Below are positions 8,800-18,229 of a stretch of DNA of 64,000 nucleotides, piece after piece. The stretch is from assembly GCF_024273195.1 (NCBI RefSeq), contig NZ_JAMZCU010000002.1, positions 434,001 to 498,000 on the forward strand, read 5' to 3'. The notes below the pieces were generated by a model. It was not told the DNA's origin, ran no database searches, and saw only the letters and a list, made by a program, of their open reading frames with translations. Both the position numbers and the translations under genes were made by a program. How positions within the stretch are numbered: the first letter of the stretch is position 1; each line of letters starts with the position of its first letter. The stretch comes from Devosia ureilytica (GTDB lineage: Bacteria; Pseudomonadota; Alphaproteobacteria; Rhizobiales; Devosiaceae).

Positions 8800-10941
8800 T
8801 TATTCGGCAGCGTCGTCCTTGGCGGCGGCAACTTCCTTGCCGGTAGCCTGGTCGACGATCTTCATGGACAGGCGGACCTTGCCGCGCTCGTCAAAGCCGA
8901 GGAGCTTCACCCAGACCTTGTCGCCTTCCTTGACCACATCGGTGGTCTTGGCAACGCGGGCTTCGGCCAGCTGGCTGATGTGCACAAGGCCATCCTTGGC
9001 GCCGAAGAAGTTCACGAACGCGCCGAAATCGGCGGTCTTGACCACGGTGCCCTGGTAGATCGTGCCCACTTCCGGCTCGTCGGTGATCGAGCGGATCCAC
9101 TTGATCGCCGCTTCGATCTGCGAGCCATCCGAGGACGAAACCTTGACGGTGCCGTCGTCTTCGATGTTCACCTTGGCGCCGGTCTTTTCCACGATCTCGC
9201 GGATAACCTTGCCGCCGGTGCCGATCACTTCACGGATTTTGTCGGTCGGGATCTTGAGCGTTTCGATGCGGGGCGCAAACTCGCCCACTTCGCCACGCGA
9301 GGCCGACAGCGCCTTGGCCATTTCACCCAGGATGTGGATGCGGCCGTCCTTGGCCTGGGCCAGGGCGATCTTCATGATCTCTTCGGTGATACCGGCGATC
9401 TTGATGTCCATCTGCAGCGAGGTCACGCCAGCGTCGGTGCCGGCCACCTTGAAGTCCATGTCGCCCAGGTGATCTTCGTCACCCAGGATGTCCGACAGGA
9501 CGGCGAACTTTTCGCCTTCCAGGATCAGACCCATGGCAATACCAGCCACCGGCTTCTTCATCGGCACGCCGGCATCCATCAGCGCCAGCGAGGTGCCGCA
9601 GACGGTTGCCATCGAGCTCGAGCCATTGGACTCGGTGATCTCGGACACGACACGGATCGTATAGGGGAATTCTTCCATGGTCGGACGGATCGGATTGATG
9701 GCGCGCCATGCGAGCTTGCCATGGCCGATTTCGCGGCGACCGGGCGACCCCATGCGGCCAGCTTCACCCACCGAATAGGGAGGGAAGTTGTAGTGCAGCA
9801 GGAAGTTTTCCTTGCGGGTGCCTTCGAGCGAGTCGATGAACTGCTCGTCATCGGCGGTGCCCAGAGTGGCAACCACCAGCGCCTGGGTTTCACCACGGGT
9901 GAACACGGCGGAACCGTGGGTGCGCGGCAGGATGCCCACTTCCGAAACAATCGGACGAACGGTCGAGAGGTCGCGGCCGTCGATGCGGCTGCCGGTGTCG
10001 AGCACGTTCCAGCGCACGACCTTGGCCTGCAGCGACTTGAACACAGCGCCAATGGTCTCGGCGGTGATTTCGCCGGCTTCAACGCGGTCGGCAAAGTGCT
10101 TCTTGGCCGTGGCCTTGACGGCATCGACGGCGGCGTAGCGCTCTTCCTTCTTGGTCAGCTTATAGGCAGCGCGCAGGTCGGCTTCGATGACGCCGAGCAT
10201 TTCGGCTTCGAGAGCCGAATGATCTTCGGGTTCGAAGTCGCGGGCTTCCTTGGCGGCCAGTTCGGCCAGCTGGATGATGGCGTTGATGACCTTGCGGCTT
10301 TCGCCATGGCCAAACATCACGGCGCCGAGCATGACTTCTTCGGAAAGCTCGTGGGCTTCCGATTCAACCATCAGCACGGCATCTTCGGTGCCTGCCATGA
10401 CCAGGTCGAGCTTGCTGTCGGCGCGACGGTCGACCGGCAGGTTCAGCACATATTCGCCGTTCACATAACCGACGCGGGCTGCGCCGATCGGACCCATGAA
10501 CGGTACGCCCGAAATGGTCAGTGCAGCAGAAGCCGCGACCATGGCCAGAACGTCCGGGTTGTTCTCCATGTCGTGCTGGAGAACGGTGATGATCACCTGG
10601 GTTTCATTCTTGTAGCCAGCCGGGAACAGCGGGCGGATCGGGCGGTCGATGAGGCGGCTGGTCAGCGTCTCGTTTTCGGTCGGACGGCCTTCGCGCTTGA
10701 AATAGCCACCCGGGATCTTGCCGGCGGCGAAGTATTTTTCCTGGTAGTTGACGGTCAGCGGGAAGAAGTCGATGCCGGGCTTGGGCGACTTGGCGCTAAC
10801 GACAGTGGCGAGCACGACGGTTTCGCCCAGGGTGGCGAGCACTGCGCCATCGGCCTGGCGGGCCATCTTGCCGGTTTCGAGCGTGAGCGGCTGGCCGCCC
10901 CAGTTGAGCTCGACCTTGTGGTGATCAAAATTGATCGACAT
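8800..10941 (-). CDS. pnp: Polyribonucleotide nucleotidyltransferase (PNPase)
   Basis: A 3'-5' phosphorolytic exoribonuclease of the degradosome and mRNA turnover. The 713-residue protein has the expected order: a first RNase PH domain (from [19 protein letters not shown]), a helical linker, a second RNase PH domain with the GxxxRxEIGHGxLA-type motif ([15 protein letters not shown]), a KH domain ([18 protein letters not shown], about 555-572) and an S1 domain ([20 protein letters not shown], about 622-641). The start at 10941 is chosen over an in-frame extension because homologs begin MFxxxxxxV/MSINF at this point. It lies downstream of rpsO, the classic rpsO-pnp pair. Confidence 0.97.
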   Translation of the reverse strand: MSINFDHHKVELNWGGQPLTLETGKMARQADGAVLATLGETVVLATVVSAKSPKPGIDFFPLTVNYQEKYFAAGKIPGGYFKREGRPTENETLTSRLIDRPIRPLFPAGYKNETQVIITVLQHDMENNPDVLAMVAASAALTISGVPFMGPIGAARVGYVNGEYVLNLPVDRRADSKLDLVMAGTEDAVLMVESEAHELSEEVMLGAVMFGHGESRKVINAIIQLAELAAKEARDFEPEDHSALEAEMLGVIEADLRAAYKLTKKEERYAAVDAVKATAKKHFADRVEAGEITAETIGAVFKSLQAKVVRWNVLDTGSRIDGRDLSTVRPIVSEVGILPRTHGSAVFTRGETQALVVATLGTADDEQFIDSLEGTRKENFLLHYNFPPYSVGEAGRMGSPGRREIGHGKLAWRAINPIRPTMEEFPYTIRVVSEITESNGSSSMATVCGTSLALMDAGVPMKKPVAGIAMGLILEGEKFAVLSDILGDEDHLGDMDFKVAGTDAGVTSLQMDIKIAGITEEIMKIALAQAKDGRIHILGEMAKALSASRGEVGEFAPRIETLKIPTDKIREVIGTGGKVIREIVEKTGAKVNIEDDGTVKVSSSDGSQIEAAIKWIRSITDEPEVGTIYQGTVVKTADFGAFVNFFGAKDGLVHISQLAEARVAKTTDVVKEGDKVWVKLLGFDERGKVRLSMKIVDQATGKEVAAAKDDAAE

Positions 10942-11224
10942 CTTGGATTTCGTCTTTCCATTCTGCCCGGCTGCGCGGGAACGCGGGGCCAGGCCATGCC
11001 CCACGAACGCCTCCGGTGTGCCCGCACTGGCGCCGCACCCTATGTGCGCACCAGCTCAAAATCAGGCACGGTTTGCTGTCTGGCACAGACAGAACATGGA
11101 CAAGACAATGAGCCTCTCCAACGGCGGAAGAGGCCGATAATCCTGCCATGCCCCGGCAGCGCCGGCCTATGGCGCCGGGCTTTGCGGCCCGGCTTGCCTT
11201 CCCGGTTGCACCCCGAAAAGGCGT

Positions 11225-11252
11225 CCGGCGCGGAGGCTGACCCCCGCGCCGG
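11225..11252 (-). terminator. Hairpin in the rpsO-pnp intergenic region
   Basis: CCGGCGCGG (11225-11233) pairs with CCGCGCCGG (11244-11252), 14 bases after the rpsO stop. On the minus strand it is followed by a short T stretch (CGCCTTTTC), so it may terminate or attenuate transcription before pnp. It falls in the 324-base gap 10942-11265, in which I see no gene. In E. coli the equivalent gap holds a terminator and an RNase III-cut pnp leader. Confidence 0.55.
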
Positions 11253-11265
11253 AAACGTCTTCGTC

Positions 11266-11535
11266 TTAGCGACGCAGGCCGAGCTTTTCGATCAGCGTCT
11301 TGTAGCGGGCATCGTCCACCTTCTTGAGGTAGTCGAGCAGCGAACGACGGGTCGAAACCAGCTTCAGCAGGCCACGGCGGGAATGGTTATCCTTGTTGTG
11401 GCCCTTGAAGTGCTCGGTGAGGTTGGCAATGCGCTCGGAAAGGATCGCAACCTGGACTTCCGGCGAGCCGGTGTCGTTGGTGGTGGTTGCATATTCCTTG
11501 ATGAGCTGGGTCTTGCGTTCCGCAGTAATCGACAT
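11266..11535 (-). CDS. rpsO: 30S ribosomal protein S15
   Basis: S15 binds 16S rRNA and helps form the central domain of the small subunit. It has 89 residues, the exact family length. Recognisable stretches are [56 protein letters not shown] and the end [16 protein letters not shown]. The ATG at 11535 is the conserved start; a longer in-frame reading upstream is not homologous. It is followed by pnp on the same strand. Confidence 0.97.
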   Translation of the reverse strand: MSITAERKTQLIKEYATTTNDTGSPEVQVAILSERIANLTEHFKGHNKDNHSRRGLLKLVSTRRSLLDYLKKVDDARYKTLIEKLGLRR

Positions 11536-11693
11536 CGGGCATATCCTTTCGAAAAGGGAGGATGTTGGCCGCCCCAGCCGGGATGTCGTCCAGGTGGGGC
11601 CATGTAAAGGCAGGCTCTGAGCGCAAAGGCCCGGAAACCGGCTGGCGCTGCTATAAGGCAATCAAGGGTGAAAAGCCAGAATTTATTGGCTGC

Positions 11694-13400
11694 TCACGCG
11701 CTCGGCGCCGGCTCATCGGGCCGCTCGGCGGCAAAGTCGGGATCAAGAGCTGCAAGCGGCACCGCAAATTGCCATTCCACCCCATCGGCATGGGTGACGC
11801 GATCAACCTGAGCGCCCAGGGCCCCGCCCACCATGGTGCGCAACACGATGGTGCCAAAGCCCGAGCGTTCTCCCACCACCAGCGGGCGGCCCAGATGTTC
11901 GCGCCAGCGCATGGAAAGGGTGTCGGCATCGATGGTCCAGGTCAGGTCCAGCCGCCCCGCAGACTCGGCAAAGGCGCCATAGCGGGTGGCATTGGTGGCC
12001 AGTTCATGCAGCGCCATGCCCAGGATCTGGGCGCCCTGCGGGTTGATGCGCAGCTCTGGCCCACTGATGGTGAGGCGCCCAGGCTCGGGCGGGCGGAAGG
12101 CGGCGAGCTGCTGGTCGACGAGATCGGCCAGCATGACCCCGGCGCGGCCATGGGCCAGCAGCAGGTCGGTCGAGCGCGCCAGGCCCATGATGCGACGTTC
12201 AAGGGCCGCGACATAGGTGTTGATGTCGCTGGCACCCCGCGCCGTCTGTTTGGCCATGGCGGCAATCACCGCCATCTGGTTCTTGGAGCGGTGCGCCAGC
12301 TCGCGCATCAGGAAGTGGATGTCGCGGTCCGCAGTCATGCGCTGCTCGGAGGCTTCGGCCAGCGCCTGGGAAATATCGGCAATCTCGGCAACCGGATAGG
12401 TGCGCGGATAAACCGCTTCGCCACGCCCCAGCCGCCGGGCATCGAGTTGCAGACCCTGGACCGATCCGCCAATGCGGCGGGCAATAATGGCGGCGATCCC
12501 CGACGCCAGGAGCGCAATCACGACGCCCCAGAGAGCCAGTTTTATCACTGATTCCTGCAAGGGCTGCTGCACCTGGGCCGCCGAGGCCCAGGCAATGATG
12601 CGCCAGCCGGTATAGCCCGAGCGCCATTCGGCGGTCACGACCCGGTCGCCGCCCCATTCTTCCTGCGCCCAGACATCGCCCGGCACCCCTTCGAGGTTCT
12701 GGCGGATCGGCAGGATGGAGCCGATTTCAAGTTTGGAGTCAGCGGTCGAGGCAATAACGGCATTATTGGTGTCGACCAGCGCGGCGTGCCAGCCCTCGGG
12801 CAATTCGCGCGATTGCAGCGCCGGCATCAGGTTTCCCGCGTTCTGCGTCATGCTGACCAGCCGCACCGGGGCCGCGTCATCCACCGGCAGCCAGACATTG
12901 AACACATAGGCTTGCGCCACATTGCCATAGAACAGGGGCGAGATCGTCGCCACGCCGCGCTCGATCGCTCGTTGCGCGGTGAGCGGATCGGAAGAGCGCC
13001 CAAGTTCCGTCCCATAGTCGACACGGGTGTTGAGCAATTGCTGGTACTCTTCGTCCACGGCGATGAAATAGGACCCGGTGCCTGCCAAGGCCGTCAGCGC
13101 CCGCTGGTGAAAGGTCGCCAGGTCGCTATCGTGCAGCGACTGGCTGGTGGAAAGGACGCGCAGGGTTGTCGCCATGCCGGTGATTTCCCGGTCGATGGTC
13201 TGGCCCATGGCCTGGACAGTGGTATTGGTCAGGGCGGCCAGCACTTTTTGCTGGGAATCATTGGTGCTGTGCAGCAGCACGAGCGCCACCGCCAGTGCCG
13301 GAACGAGAATGGCGAGCACCAATGCAATGAGATAGGCCGCAATCGGCCTTCCGCGAACCTGCGGTGATGCCGTCCCATTTGGGACGTCGGTATCCGCCAT
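11694..13400 (-). CDS. Membrane sensor histidine kinase, HWE/HisKA_2 family, with Cache-like sensor
   Basis: The protein has 568 residues: a transmembrane helix (about 20-43), a periplasmic double-Cache-like region (about 50-275) and a second helix (about 282-305). A HAMP-like linker follows, then a dimerisation domain with the phosphoacceptor motif ELAHRSKNQMAVIAAM (His around 370), an N-box ALHELATNATRYGA and a C-terminal G-box SGFGTIVLRTMVGG. The HRxKN H-box and HELxTNAxKYGA N-box are hallmarks of HWE/HisKA_2 kinases. These often work in the general stress (PhyR/NepR) or light pathways of alphaproteobacteria. No response regulator is adjacent, so it is an orphan here. The ligand is unknown. 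Confidence 0.88.
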   Translation of the reverse strand: MADTDVPNGTASPQVRGRPIAAYLIALVLAILVPALAVALVLLHSTNDSQQKVLAALTNTTVQAMGQTIDREITGMATTLRVLSTSQSLHDSDLATFHQRALTALAGTGSYFIAVDEEYQQLLNTRVDYGTELGRSSDPLTAQRAIERGVATISPLFYGNVAQAYVFNVWLPVDDAAPVRLVSMTQNAGNLMPALQSRELPEGWHAALVDTNNAVIASTADSKLEIGSILPIRQNLEGVPGDVWAQEEWGGDRVVTAEWRSGYTGWRIIAWASAAQVQQPLQESVIKLALWGVVIALLASGIAAIIARRIGGSVQGLQLDARRLGRGEAVYPRTYPVAEIADISQALAEASEQRMTADRDIHFLMRELAHRSKNQMAVIAAMAKQTARGASDINTYVAALERRIMGLARSTDLLLAHGRAGVMLADLVDQQLAAFRPPEPGRLTISGPELRINPQGAQILGMALHELATNATRYGAFAESAGRLDLTWTIDADTLSMRWREHLGRPLVVGERSGFGTIVLRTMVGGALGAQVDRVTHADGVEWQFAVPLAALDPDFAAERPDEPAPSA

Positions 13401-13451
13401 ATGCCCCAGCTTTCCTTAATCTGGCCACGGTCAGTTGCCGCGACCGCGTAC

Positions 13452-13652
13452 TCAATATTTGGCGCTAGAATCGCTGGCCGGAAAGCTTTCGTCTACCGCT
13501 TCGTCGGTTTCGTCCCAGGTGCCGGGCTTGTCGGCCATGCCTTCGGGACCGGCATCGCGGACCTGCACAGGAGACTCATTGGGACCCGGCTTGCGCCCGT
13601 TGCGCAACGCGGCGGCGTCGTTAGATTTTGGCTTGGTCTTGGTTTTCGTCAT
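13452..13652 (-). CDS. Small conserved hydrophilic protein (DESFPASD motif)
   Basis: A 66-residue, highly charged and probably disordered protein. The C-terminal WDETDEAVDESFPASDS motif recurs in many short alphaproteobacterial proteins of unknown function, which usually read DE(S/A)FPASDPP. The Lys-rich N-terminus (MTKTKTKPKS) could bind nucleic acid, but that is only a guess. It is divergent from miaB, about 93 bases away. The presence of the motif is the main reason to call it real. Confidence 0.65.
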   Translation of the reverse strand: MTKTKTKPKSNDAAALRNGRKPGPNESPVQVRDAGPEGMADKPGTWDETDEAVDESFPASDSSAKY

Positions 13653-13745
13653 GGCACTACATTCCTTTGAACTGGTACAACACGCGAAAAGCGCCGCGGT
13701 TGCAGGGGCATTCCATCACAAGCGCCGCTCTGGTAAACAGCGCCC

Positions 13746-15155
13746 ATGACCAAGACTGATATTGCGCCCCAGAACGCGCCCAAGCGCGTGTTCATCAAGA
13801 CCTATGGCTGTCAGATGAATGTCTATGACAGCGACCGCATGGCCGATGCCCTGGCGCCGCACGGCTATATGCCGACCCAGGAATTGGGTGAGGCCGATCT
13901 GGTCTTGCTCAACACCTGTCACATTCGCGAGAAGGCGAGCGAAAAGGTGTTTTCCGAGCTTGGTCGGCTCAAGGAAGTGCAGGGTGAACGCCGCGCTGCG
14001 GGCGCCGACATGATGATCGGCGTGGCCGGCTGCGTGGCGCAGGCCGAGGGTGAGGAAATCGCCCGCCGCGCCCCCATGGTCGACATGGTCTTCGGGCCGC
14101 AGGCCTATCACCGCCTGCCCGATATGCTGGCGCGCGCCCAAGCGCAGCGGCACCTCCACCCCAGCCTCAAGAAGGCCGTGGTGGACACCGACTTCCCCGA
14201 GGAGGACAAATTTGCCCACCTGCCGGCGGCAAAGAAAGAAGTGACCATCAAGCGCGGGCTGACCGCTTTCCTCACCGTACAGGAAGGCTGCGACAAGTTC
14301 TGTTCGTTCTGCGTCGTGCCCTATACCCGCGGCGCCGAAGTGTCGCGGCCCGTAGCCCAGGTGCTGGCCGAGGCGCGGGGCCTCGTCGAGGCCGGGGTCA
14401 AGGAAATCACGCTGCTCGGCCAGAACGTCAACGCCTATCACGGTGTCGATGCCGCCGGTCGCAGCGTCGGGCTGGGCGAACTGGCCTATTTGCTGGCCGA
14501 GATCACCGGGCTGGAGCGCTTGCGCTATACCACCAGCCATCCCCGCGACATGGATGACGCGCTGATCGCCGCCCACCGCGACCTGCCCTTGTTGATGCCA
14601 TACTTGCACCTGCCGGTGCAGTCGGGCTCGGATCGCATCCTCAAGGCGATGAACCGCAAGCACACGGCGGCCGAGTACCTGGCCCTGATCGAGCGCATCA
14701 AGACAGCGCGGCCTGATATGGCGCTTTCGGGCGATTTCATCGTCGGCTTCCCCGGCGAAACCGATCAGGATTTCGAGGATACGCTGAGCATCATCCGGCA
14801 AACCGGCTATGCCTCGGCCTATTCCTTCAAATATTCCACCCGCCCCGGCACCCCCGGCGCCAATCTCACCGGTCAGATTGCCGAAGAGGTCAAGACCGAG
14901 CGGCTTTACCGCTTGCAGGAGCTGGTCAACCAGCAGACCACCGATTTCCACGCCTCCTGCGTGGGCAAGACCATGCCGGTGCTGATCGAGCGTGTCGGCC
15001 GCATGCCAGGCCAGGTCGGCGGCCGCTCACCCTATCTGCAGGCCGTGCATCTCGAGGGCAGCACCGACCTGATCGGCGCGATCCACGAGGTCGAGATCGT
15101 CGGCACCAGCACCAATTCGCTGGTGGGACGGCTGAAGCAGGCCGTGGCGGCCTAA
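13746..15155 (+). CDS. miaB: tRNA-2-methylthio-N6-dimethylallyladenosine synthase
   Basis: A radical-SAM methylthiotransferase that converts i6A37 to ms2i6A37 in tRNAs reading U-starting codons. The 469-residue protein has three domains. The N-terminal UPF0004 domain has cysteines for one 4Fe-4S cluster ([25 protein letters not shown]). The radical-SAM core carries [15 protein letters not shown] (CxxxCxxC) for the second cluster. A C-terminal TRAM domain ([11 protein letters not shown]...) completes it. It is the first gene of the miaB-phoH-ybeY-corC series typical of Hyphomicrobiales. The ATG at 13746 gives the canonical start just before [13 protein letters not shown]. Confidence 0.96.
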   Translation: MTKTDIAPQNAPKRVFIKTYGCQMNVYDSDRMADALAPHGYMPTQELGEADLVLLNTCHIREKASEKVFSELGRLKEVQGERRAAGADMMIGVAGCVAQAEGEEIARRAPMVDMVFGPQAYHRLPDMLARAQAQRHLHPSLKKAVVDTDFPEEDKFAHLPAAKKEVTIKRGLTAFLTVQEGCDKFCSFCVVPYTRGAEVSRPVAQVLAEARGLVEAGVKEITLLGQNVNAYHGVDAAGRSVGLGELAYLLAEITGLERLRYTTSHPRDMDDALIAAHRDLPLLMPYLHLPVQSGSDRILKAMNRKHTAAEYLALIERIKTARPDMALSGDFIVGFPGETDQDFEDTLSIIRQTGYASAYSFKYSTRPGTPGANLTGQIAEEVKTERLYRLQELVNQQTTDFHASCVGKTMPVLIERVGRMPGQVGGRSPYLQAVHLEGSTDLIGAIHEVEIVGTSTNSLVGRLKQAVAA

Positions 15156-15339
15156 GCGGTTCTCGAGCCTAGCCCTCATAGCCTTGCCGCCTCAAATCGC
15201 TCCACAGGAGCGATTTGCGCCCTTGCGGCCGGGCTGCAGCGTCACAATATTGCTACAGACATCGAACCCAAATCAGCCTAGCCTCGTTTATGCATGGGCG
15301 ACGCAGTCCGCGGCGCCCCCTTTCGGGAGCCGAGATAGT

Positions 15340-16413
15340 TTGAGCAGGCACTTGTCACCGACCGCCGATAACGCCCTCGCATCACAACTCGAACTCGCCT
15401 TTGAAGACAATCGCCTGGCTGCCCAGCTCTATGGCGATTTCGACCAGAACCTCGCCCTTATCGAACAGCGCCTTGCCGTGTCGGCCACGCCACGCGGCAA
15501 TCATGTGCTGTTGAAGGGCGCGGCTTCCAAGGTCGATCAGGCGCGCCGGGTGCTGGAATCGCTTTATGCCGGCCTTGAAGAGGGCCGGGCAATCGATATT
15601 GCCGATGTCGACGCGGTGATCCGCATGATCGAGACCGAAGACAGCCAGCTGACCCTGCCCACGCTCGAGCGCAAGGGCAAGGTGCGCATGGCCCAGATCG
15701 CCACCCGCAAGTCCACTATTGTGGCCCGCACTCCGGCGCAGGACGCCTATATGCGGGCCATGGAGCGCAGCGAATTGGTGTTCGGCATTGGTCCGGCCGG
15801 CACCGGCAAGACCTATCTGGCCGTGGCCCATGCCGCGAGCCTGCTCGAACGCGGCGATATCAACCGCATCATCCTTTCCCGTCCGGCAGTGGAAGCCGGC
15901 GAGCGCCTGGGGTTCCTGCCTGGCGACATGAAGGAAAAGGTCGATCCCTATCTGCGCCCGCTCTACGACGCCCTCTACGACATGATGAAGGCCGAAAACG
16001 TCGAGCGCTGCATTACTTCGGGCATAATCGAGGTGGCCCCGCTCGCCTTCATGCGTGGCCGCACGCTGTCCAATGCCGTGGTCATCCTCGACGAGGCGCA
16101 GAACACCACATCCATGCAGATGAAGATGTTTTTGACGCGCCTGGGCGAAAACTCCAAGATGATCGTCACCGGCGACCCCACCCAGGTTGACCTGCCGCGC
16201 GGCGAGAAATCCGGGCTGGTCGAGGCCGTCAAACTGCTCGATGGCGTCGAGGGCGTGCATGTGTCGCGCTTTGGCGACAAGGACGTGGTGCGCCACGCGC
16301 TTGTCGGCCGCATCGTACGGGCCTATGAAGCCGACACGGCGCGGCGCCTCTCCGAAAAGGATGGCGACAGGGAAGGTCTTGCGCGCACATTGGGCGCCCC
16401 GCCCCGGAGCTGA
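15340..16413 (+). CDS. phoH: PhoH family ATPase (YbeZ-like)
   Basis: A predicted cytoplasmic ATPase/RNA helicase-like protein that pairs with YbeY in RNA maturation. The protein is about 357 residues, with a KH-like N-terminal region, Walker A GPAGTGKTYLAV and Walker B VVILDEAQN, followed by TGDPTQVDLP. The start is uncertain. Homologs begin near LSRHLSPTADN, and a TTG at 15340 with GGGAG ten bases upstream gives MSRHLSPTADN. A longer in-frame reading from 15184 looks non-coding at its N-terminus. It lies 11 bases before ybeY, so the two are co-transcribed. Confidence 0.92.
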   Translation: MSRHLSPTADNALASQLELAFEDNRLAAQLYGDFDQNLALIEQRLAVSATPRGNHVLLKGAASKVDQARRVLESLYAGLEEGRAIDIADVDAVIRMIETEDSQLTLPTLERKGKVRMAQIATRKSTIVARTPAQDAYMRAMERSELVFGIGPAGTGKTYLAVAHAASLLERGDINRIILSRPAVEAGERLGFLPGDMKEKVDPYLRPLYDALYDMMKAENVERCITSGIIEVAPLAFMRGRTLSNAVVILDEAQNTTSMQMKMFLTRLGENSKMIVTGDPTQVDLPRGEKSGLVEAVKLLDGVEGVHVSRFGDKDVVRHALVGRIVRAYEADTARRLSEKDGDREGLARTLGAPPRS

Positions 16414-16424
16414 ACCGAACGCCC

Positions 16425-16913
16425 ATGCCGTCAACGCCACCTCTGGAAATCGCTGTCATCCGCAATGCGGATGGCTGGCCCGAGCATTTTGATGCGCTGG
16501 CAGAAACCGCGGTGCTGGCGGCGCTCGCCGGTGCGCGGGCCGACGCGGGCATCAAGATCAAGGGCGCCGCCGAAATCTCGGTGCTGCTCACCGATGACGC
16601 CGAGCAGCGCGAGCTGAACGCCCAATGGCGGGGCAAGGACAGCACCACCAATGTGCTGAGCTTTCCCCAGATCGAGCCTTTCGACCCGGTGATGGGCCTA
16701 CTGGGTGACATCACCCTGGCGCGCGAAACCCTCGAGCGCGAGGCGGCCGATCTGGGCAAGAGCCTCGACCATCATTTCACCCATCTTATGGTGCATGGAT
16801 TTTTGCACATTTTGGGTTATGATCACCTCGACGAGGATGAGGCCCTTCAAATGGAGGGGCTGGAAACTCGGATACTGGCTGGGCTGGGGATCGAGGATCC
16901 CTATGCTGATTGA
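16425..16913 (+). CDS. ybeY: Endoribonuclease / rRNA maturation factor YbeY
   Basis: A metal-dependent single-strand RNase for 16S rRNA 3'-end maturation and ribosome quality control. The 162-residue protein has the diagnostic zinc-binding motif HLMVHGFLHILGYDH (HGxLHLxGYDH type, three His) near residue 120, and the upstream WRGKDSTTNVLSFP motif. It sits between phoH and the CBS-domain gene, the conserved order. Confidence 0.95.
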   Translation: MPSTPPLEIAVIRNADGWPEHFDALAETAVLAALAGARADAGIKIKGAAEISVLLTDDAEQRELNAQWRGKDSTTNVLSFPQIEPFDPVMGLLGDITLARETLEREAADLGKSLDHHFTHLMVHGFLHILGYDHLDEDEALQMEGLETRILAGLGIEDPYAD

Positions 16914-17000
16914 GCTTCCTGCCAGGGAACCCCGGCCTATCAGGGGCATTTTCCGTCCTGATGGACAGACAGAAGCCGCACACCTTGCGGCAAGAGACGA

Positions 17001-18035
17001 ATGAACGACAGCGACAGTAGGGCCCTACGGGTGGCCGAAAACCCCGAACCTCCTTCTAGTCCCGCCCCCGCGTCGCAGCGGGGGCCGACCCTGTGGAACC
17101 GTATCAGGGGGCTGATGGCCCGCACCACGGTTTCGCTGCGCGACGATCTGCAGGTGGCGCTCGATGATGACGGCGGCTCTGAAACCGGCGACTTTTCCGA
17201 AAGCGAACGGCTGATCCTGCAAAATGTGCTCAAGCTCTCCAAGGTGTCGATTGACGACGTCATGGTGGAGCGCAGCGACATTCAGGCGGTGCCCTCGGAC
17301 ACCAATCTTGGGTCGCTGCTGGCCCAGTTCCGCCAGGTCGGACATTCGCGCCTGCCCATCTATGAGGATGGGCTCGACAACATCATGGGCTTCATCCACA
17401 TCAAGGATGCTCTCTCCAAAATCACCGAGCCGGTGACCGACCCCGAAAAGGACGTGCCGGTCAAACTGCTCTCGACAGCGCTGCGCCAGAAGATCGGCAA
17501 GCTCGGCATCATGCGGCCCGCCATGTTCGTGCCCACCTTCATGCCGGCGGCTGATCTCCTCCAATCCATGCGCGCCAGCCGCACCCATATGGCCATCGTG
17601 GTCGATGAATATGGCGGCACCGATGGTCTTGTGACCATCGAGGACCTGCTTGAAGCGGTGGTCGGCGAGATCGAGGACGAGCACGATGAAACCGAGGCCG
17701 CGCTGATCCGCAAGGTCGGCGAGGATACCTATGTGGCCAATGCCCGCGCGGAGCTTGAAGACGTGCAGGCCATGATCGGCCCCGATTTCGATCCGGGCGA
17801 CCATGCCGAGGATGTCGATACCATTGGTGGCCTGGTGTTCGACCTTGCCGGTCACGTCCCCAAGCGTGGCGAGCGGATCAACGGCATAAGCGGGTTCGAG
17901 TTTGAAGTCCTGGCCGCCGACAGCCGCCGCGTCAAGCGGCTGCGCATCCATCGCAAGCGCGACCAGATCGTCGCCGTCGAGCCATTGGCCATTACCGACC
18001 AGCGCGCCGTGCTGGAAAAGCAGGCCGCCGAGTAG
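17001..18035 (+). CDS. CBS-pair transporter-associated protein (hemolysin C/CorC family)
   Basis: A 344-residue soluble member of the CorC/TlyC group. Two CBS domains (from about residue 85: [20 protein letters not shown], and [20 protein letters not shown]) carry the family [24 protein letters not shown] motif. The C-terminal CorC_HlyC domain ends in [21 protein letters not shown]. There is no N-terminal DUF21 membrane domain, so it is the cytosolic regulator type linked to Mg/Co efflux. In related genomes lnt follows this gene; here the operon ends in palindromic intergenic DNA. Confidence 0.9.
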   Translation: MNDSDSRALRVAENPEPPSSPAPASQRGPTLWNRIRGLMARTTVSLRDDLQVALDDDGGSETGDFSESERLILQNVLKLSKVSIDDVMVERSDIQAVPSDTNLGSLLAQFRQVGHSRLPIYEDGLDNIMGFIHIKDALSKITEPVTDPEKDVPVKLLSTALRQKIGKLGIMRPAMFVPTFMPAADLLQSMRASRTHMAIVVDEYGGTDGLVTIEDLLEAVVGEIEDEHDETEAALIRKVGEDTYVANARAELEDVQAMIGPDFDPGDHAEDVDTIGGLVFDLAGHVPKRGERINGISGFEFEVLAADSRRVKRLRIHRKRDQIVAVEPLAITDQRAVLEKQAAE

Positions 18036-18055
18036 GGGGAATCCCGACCAAAAGA

Positions 18056-18197
18056 GTGCCGAGCGCCCCCATTGAGCGCTGGCACCTGCCCGTCACTCCA
18101 CCCTCATTCCCTCCCCATCAAGGGGAGGGCGGCGCAGTGCCGCAGTGTCCGTATTCATCGTCTCCCTCCCCCCTTGTGGGGAGGGATCAAGGGTGGG
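18056..18197. repeat. Cluster of GC-rich dyad repeats between convergent genes
   Basis: Three stem-loops lie in the 194-base gap between the corC-like gene and the dehydrogenase. One, at 18056-18085, has arms GTGCC(G)AGCGC / GCGCTGGCAC. The second is CCCTCCCC-atcaa-GGGGAGGG (18109-18129). The third is CCCTCCCC-ccttgt-GGGGAGGG (18164-18185). The outer flanks (CCACCCT at the left, AGGGTGG at the right) can also pair, making one large interrupted inverted repeat. The CCCTCCCC/GGGGAGGG unit recurs at 28900-28927. It probably acts as a bidirectional terminator or REP-like element. Confidence 0.7.
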
Positions 18198-18229
18198 GGT
18201 TGCGGACTGTCCTCAAAGGTGGGATCGGA

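Noticed and set aside
8980-11607. Long plus-strand open frame across pnp and rpsO
   Set aside because: It is the mirror of pnp/rpsO, without a ribosome site or recognisable domain.
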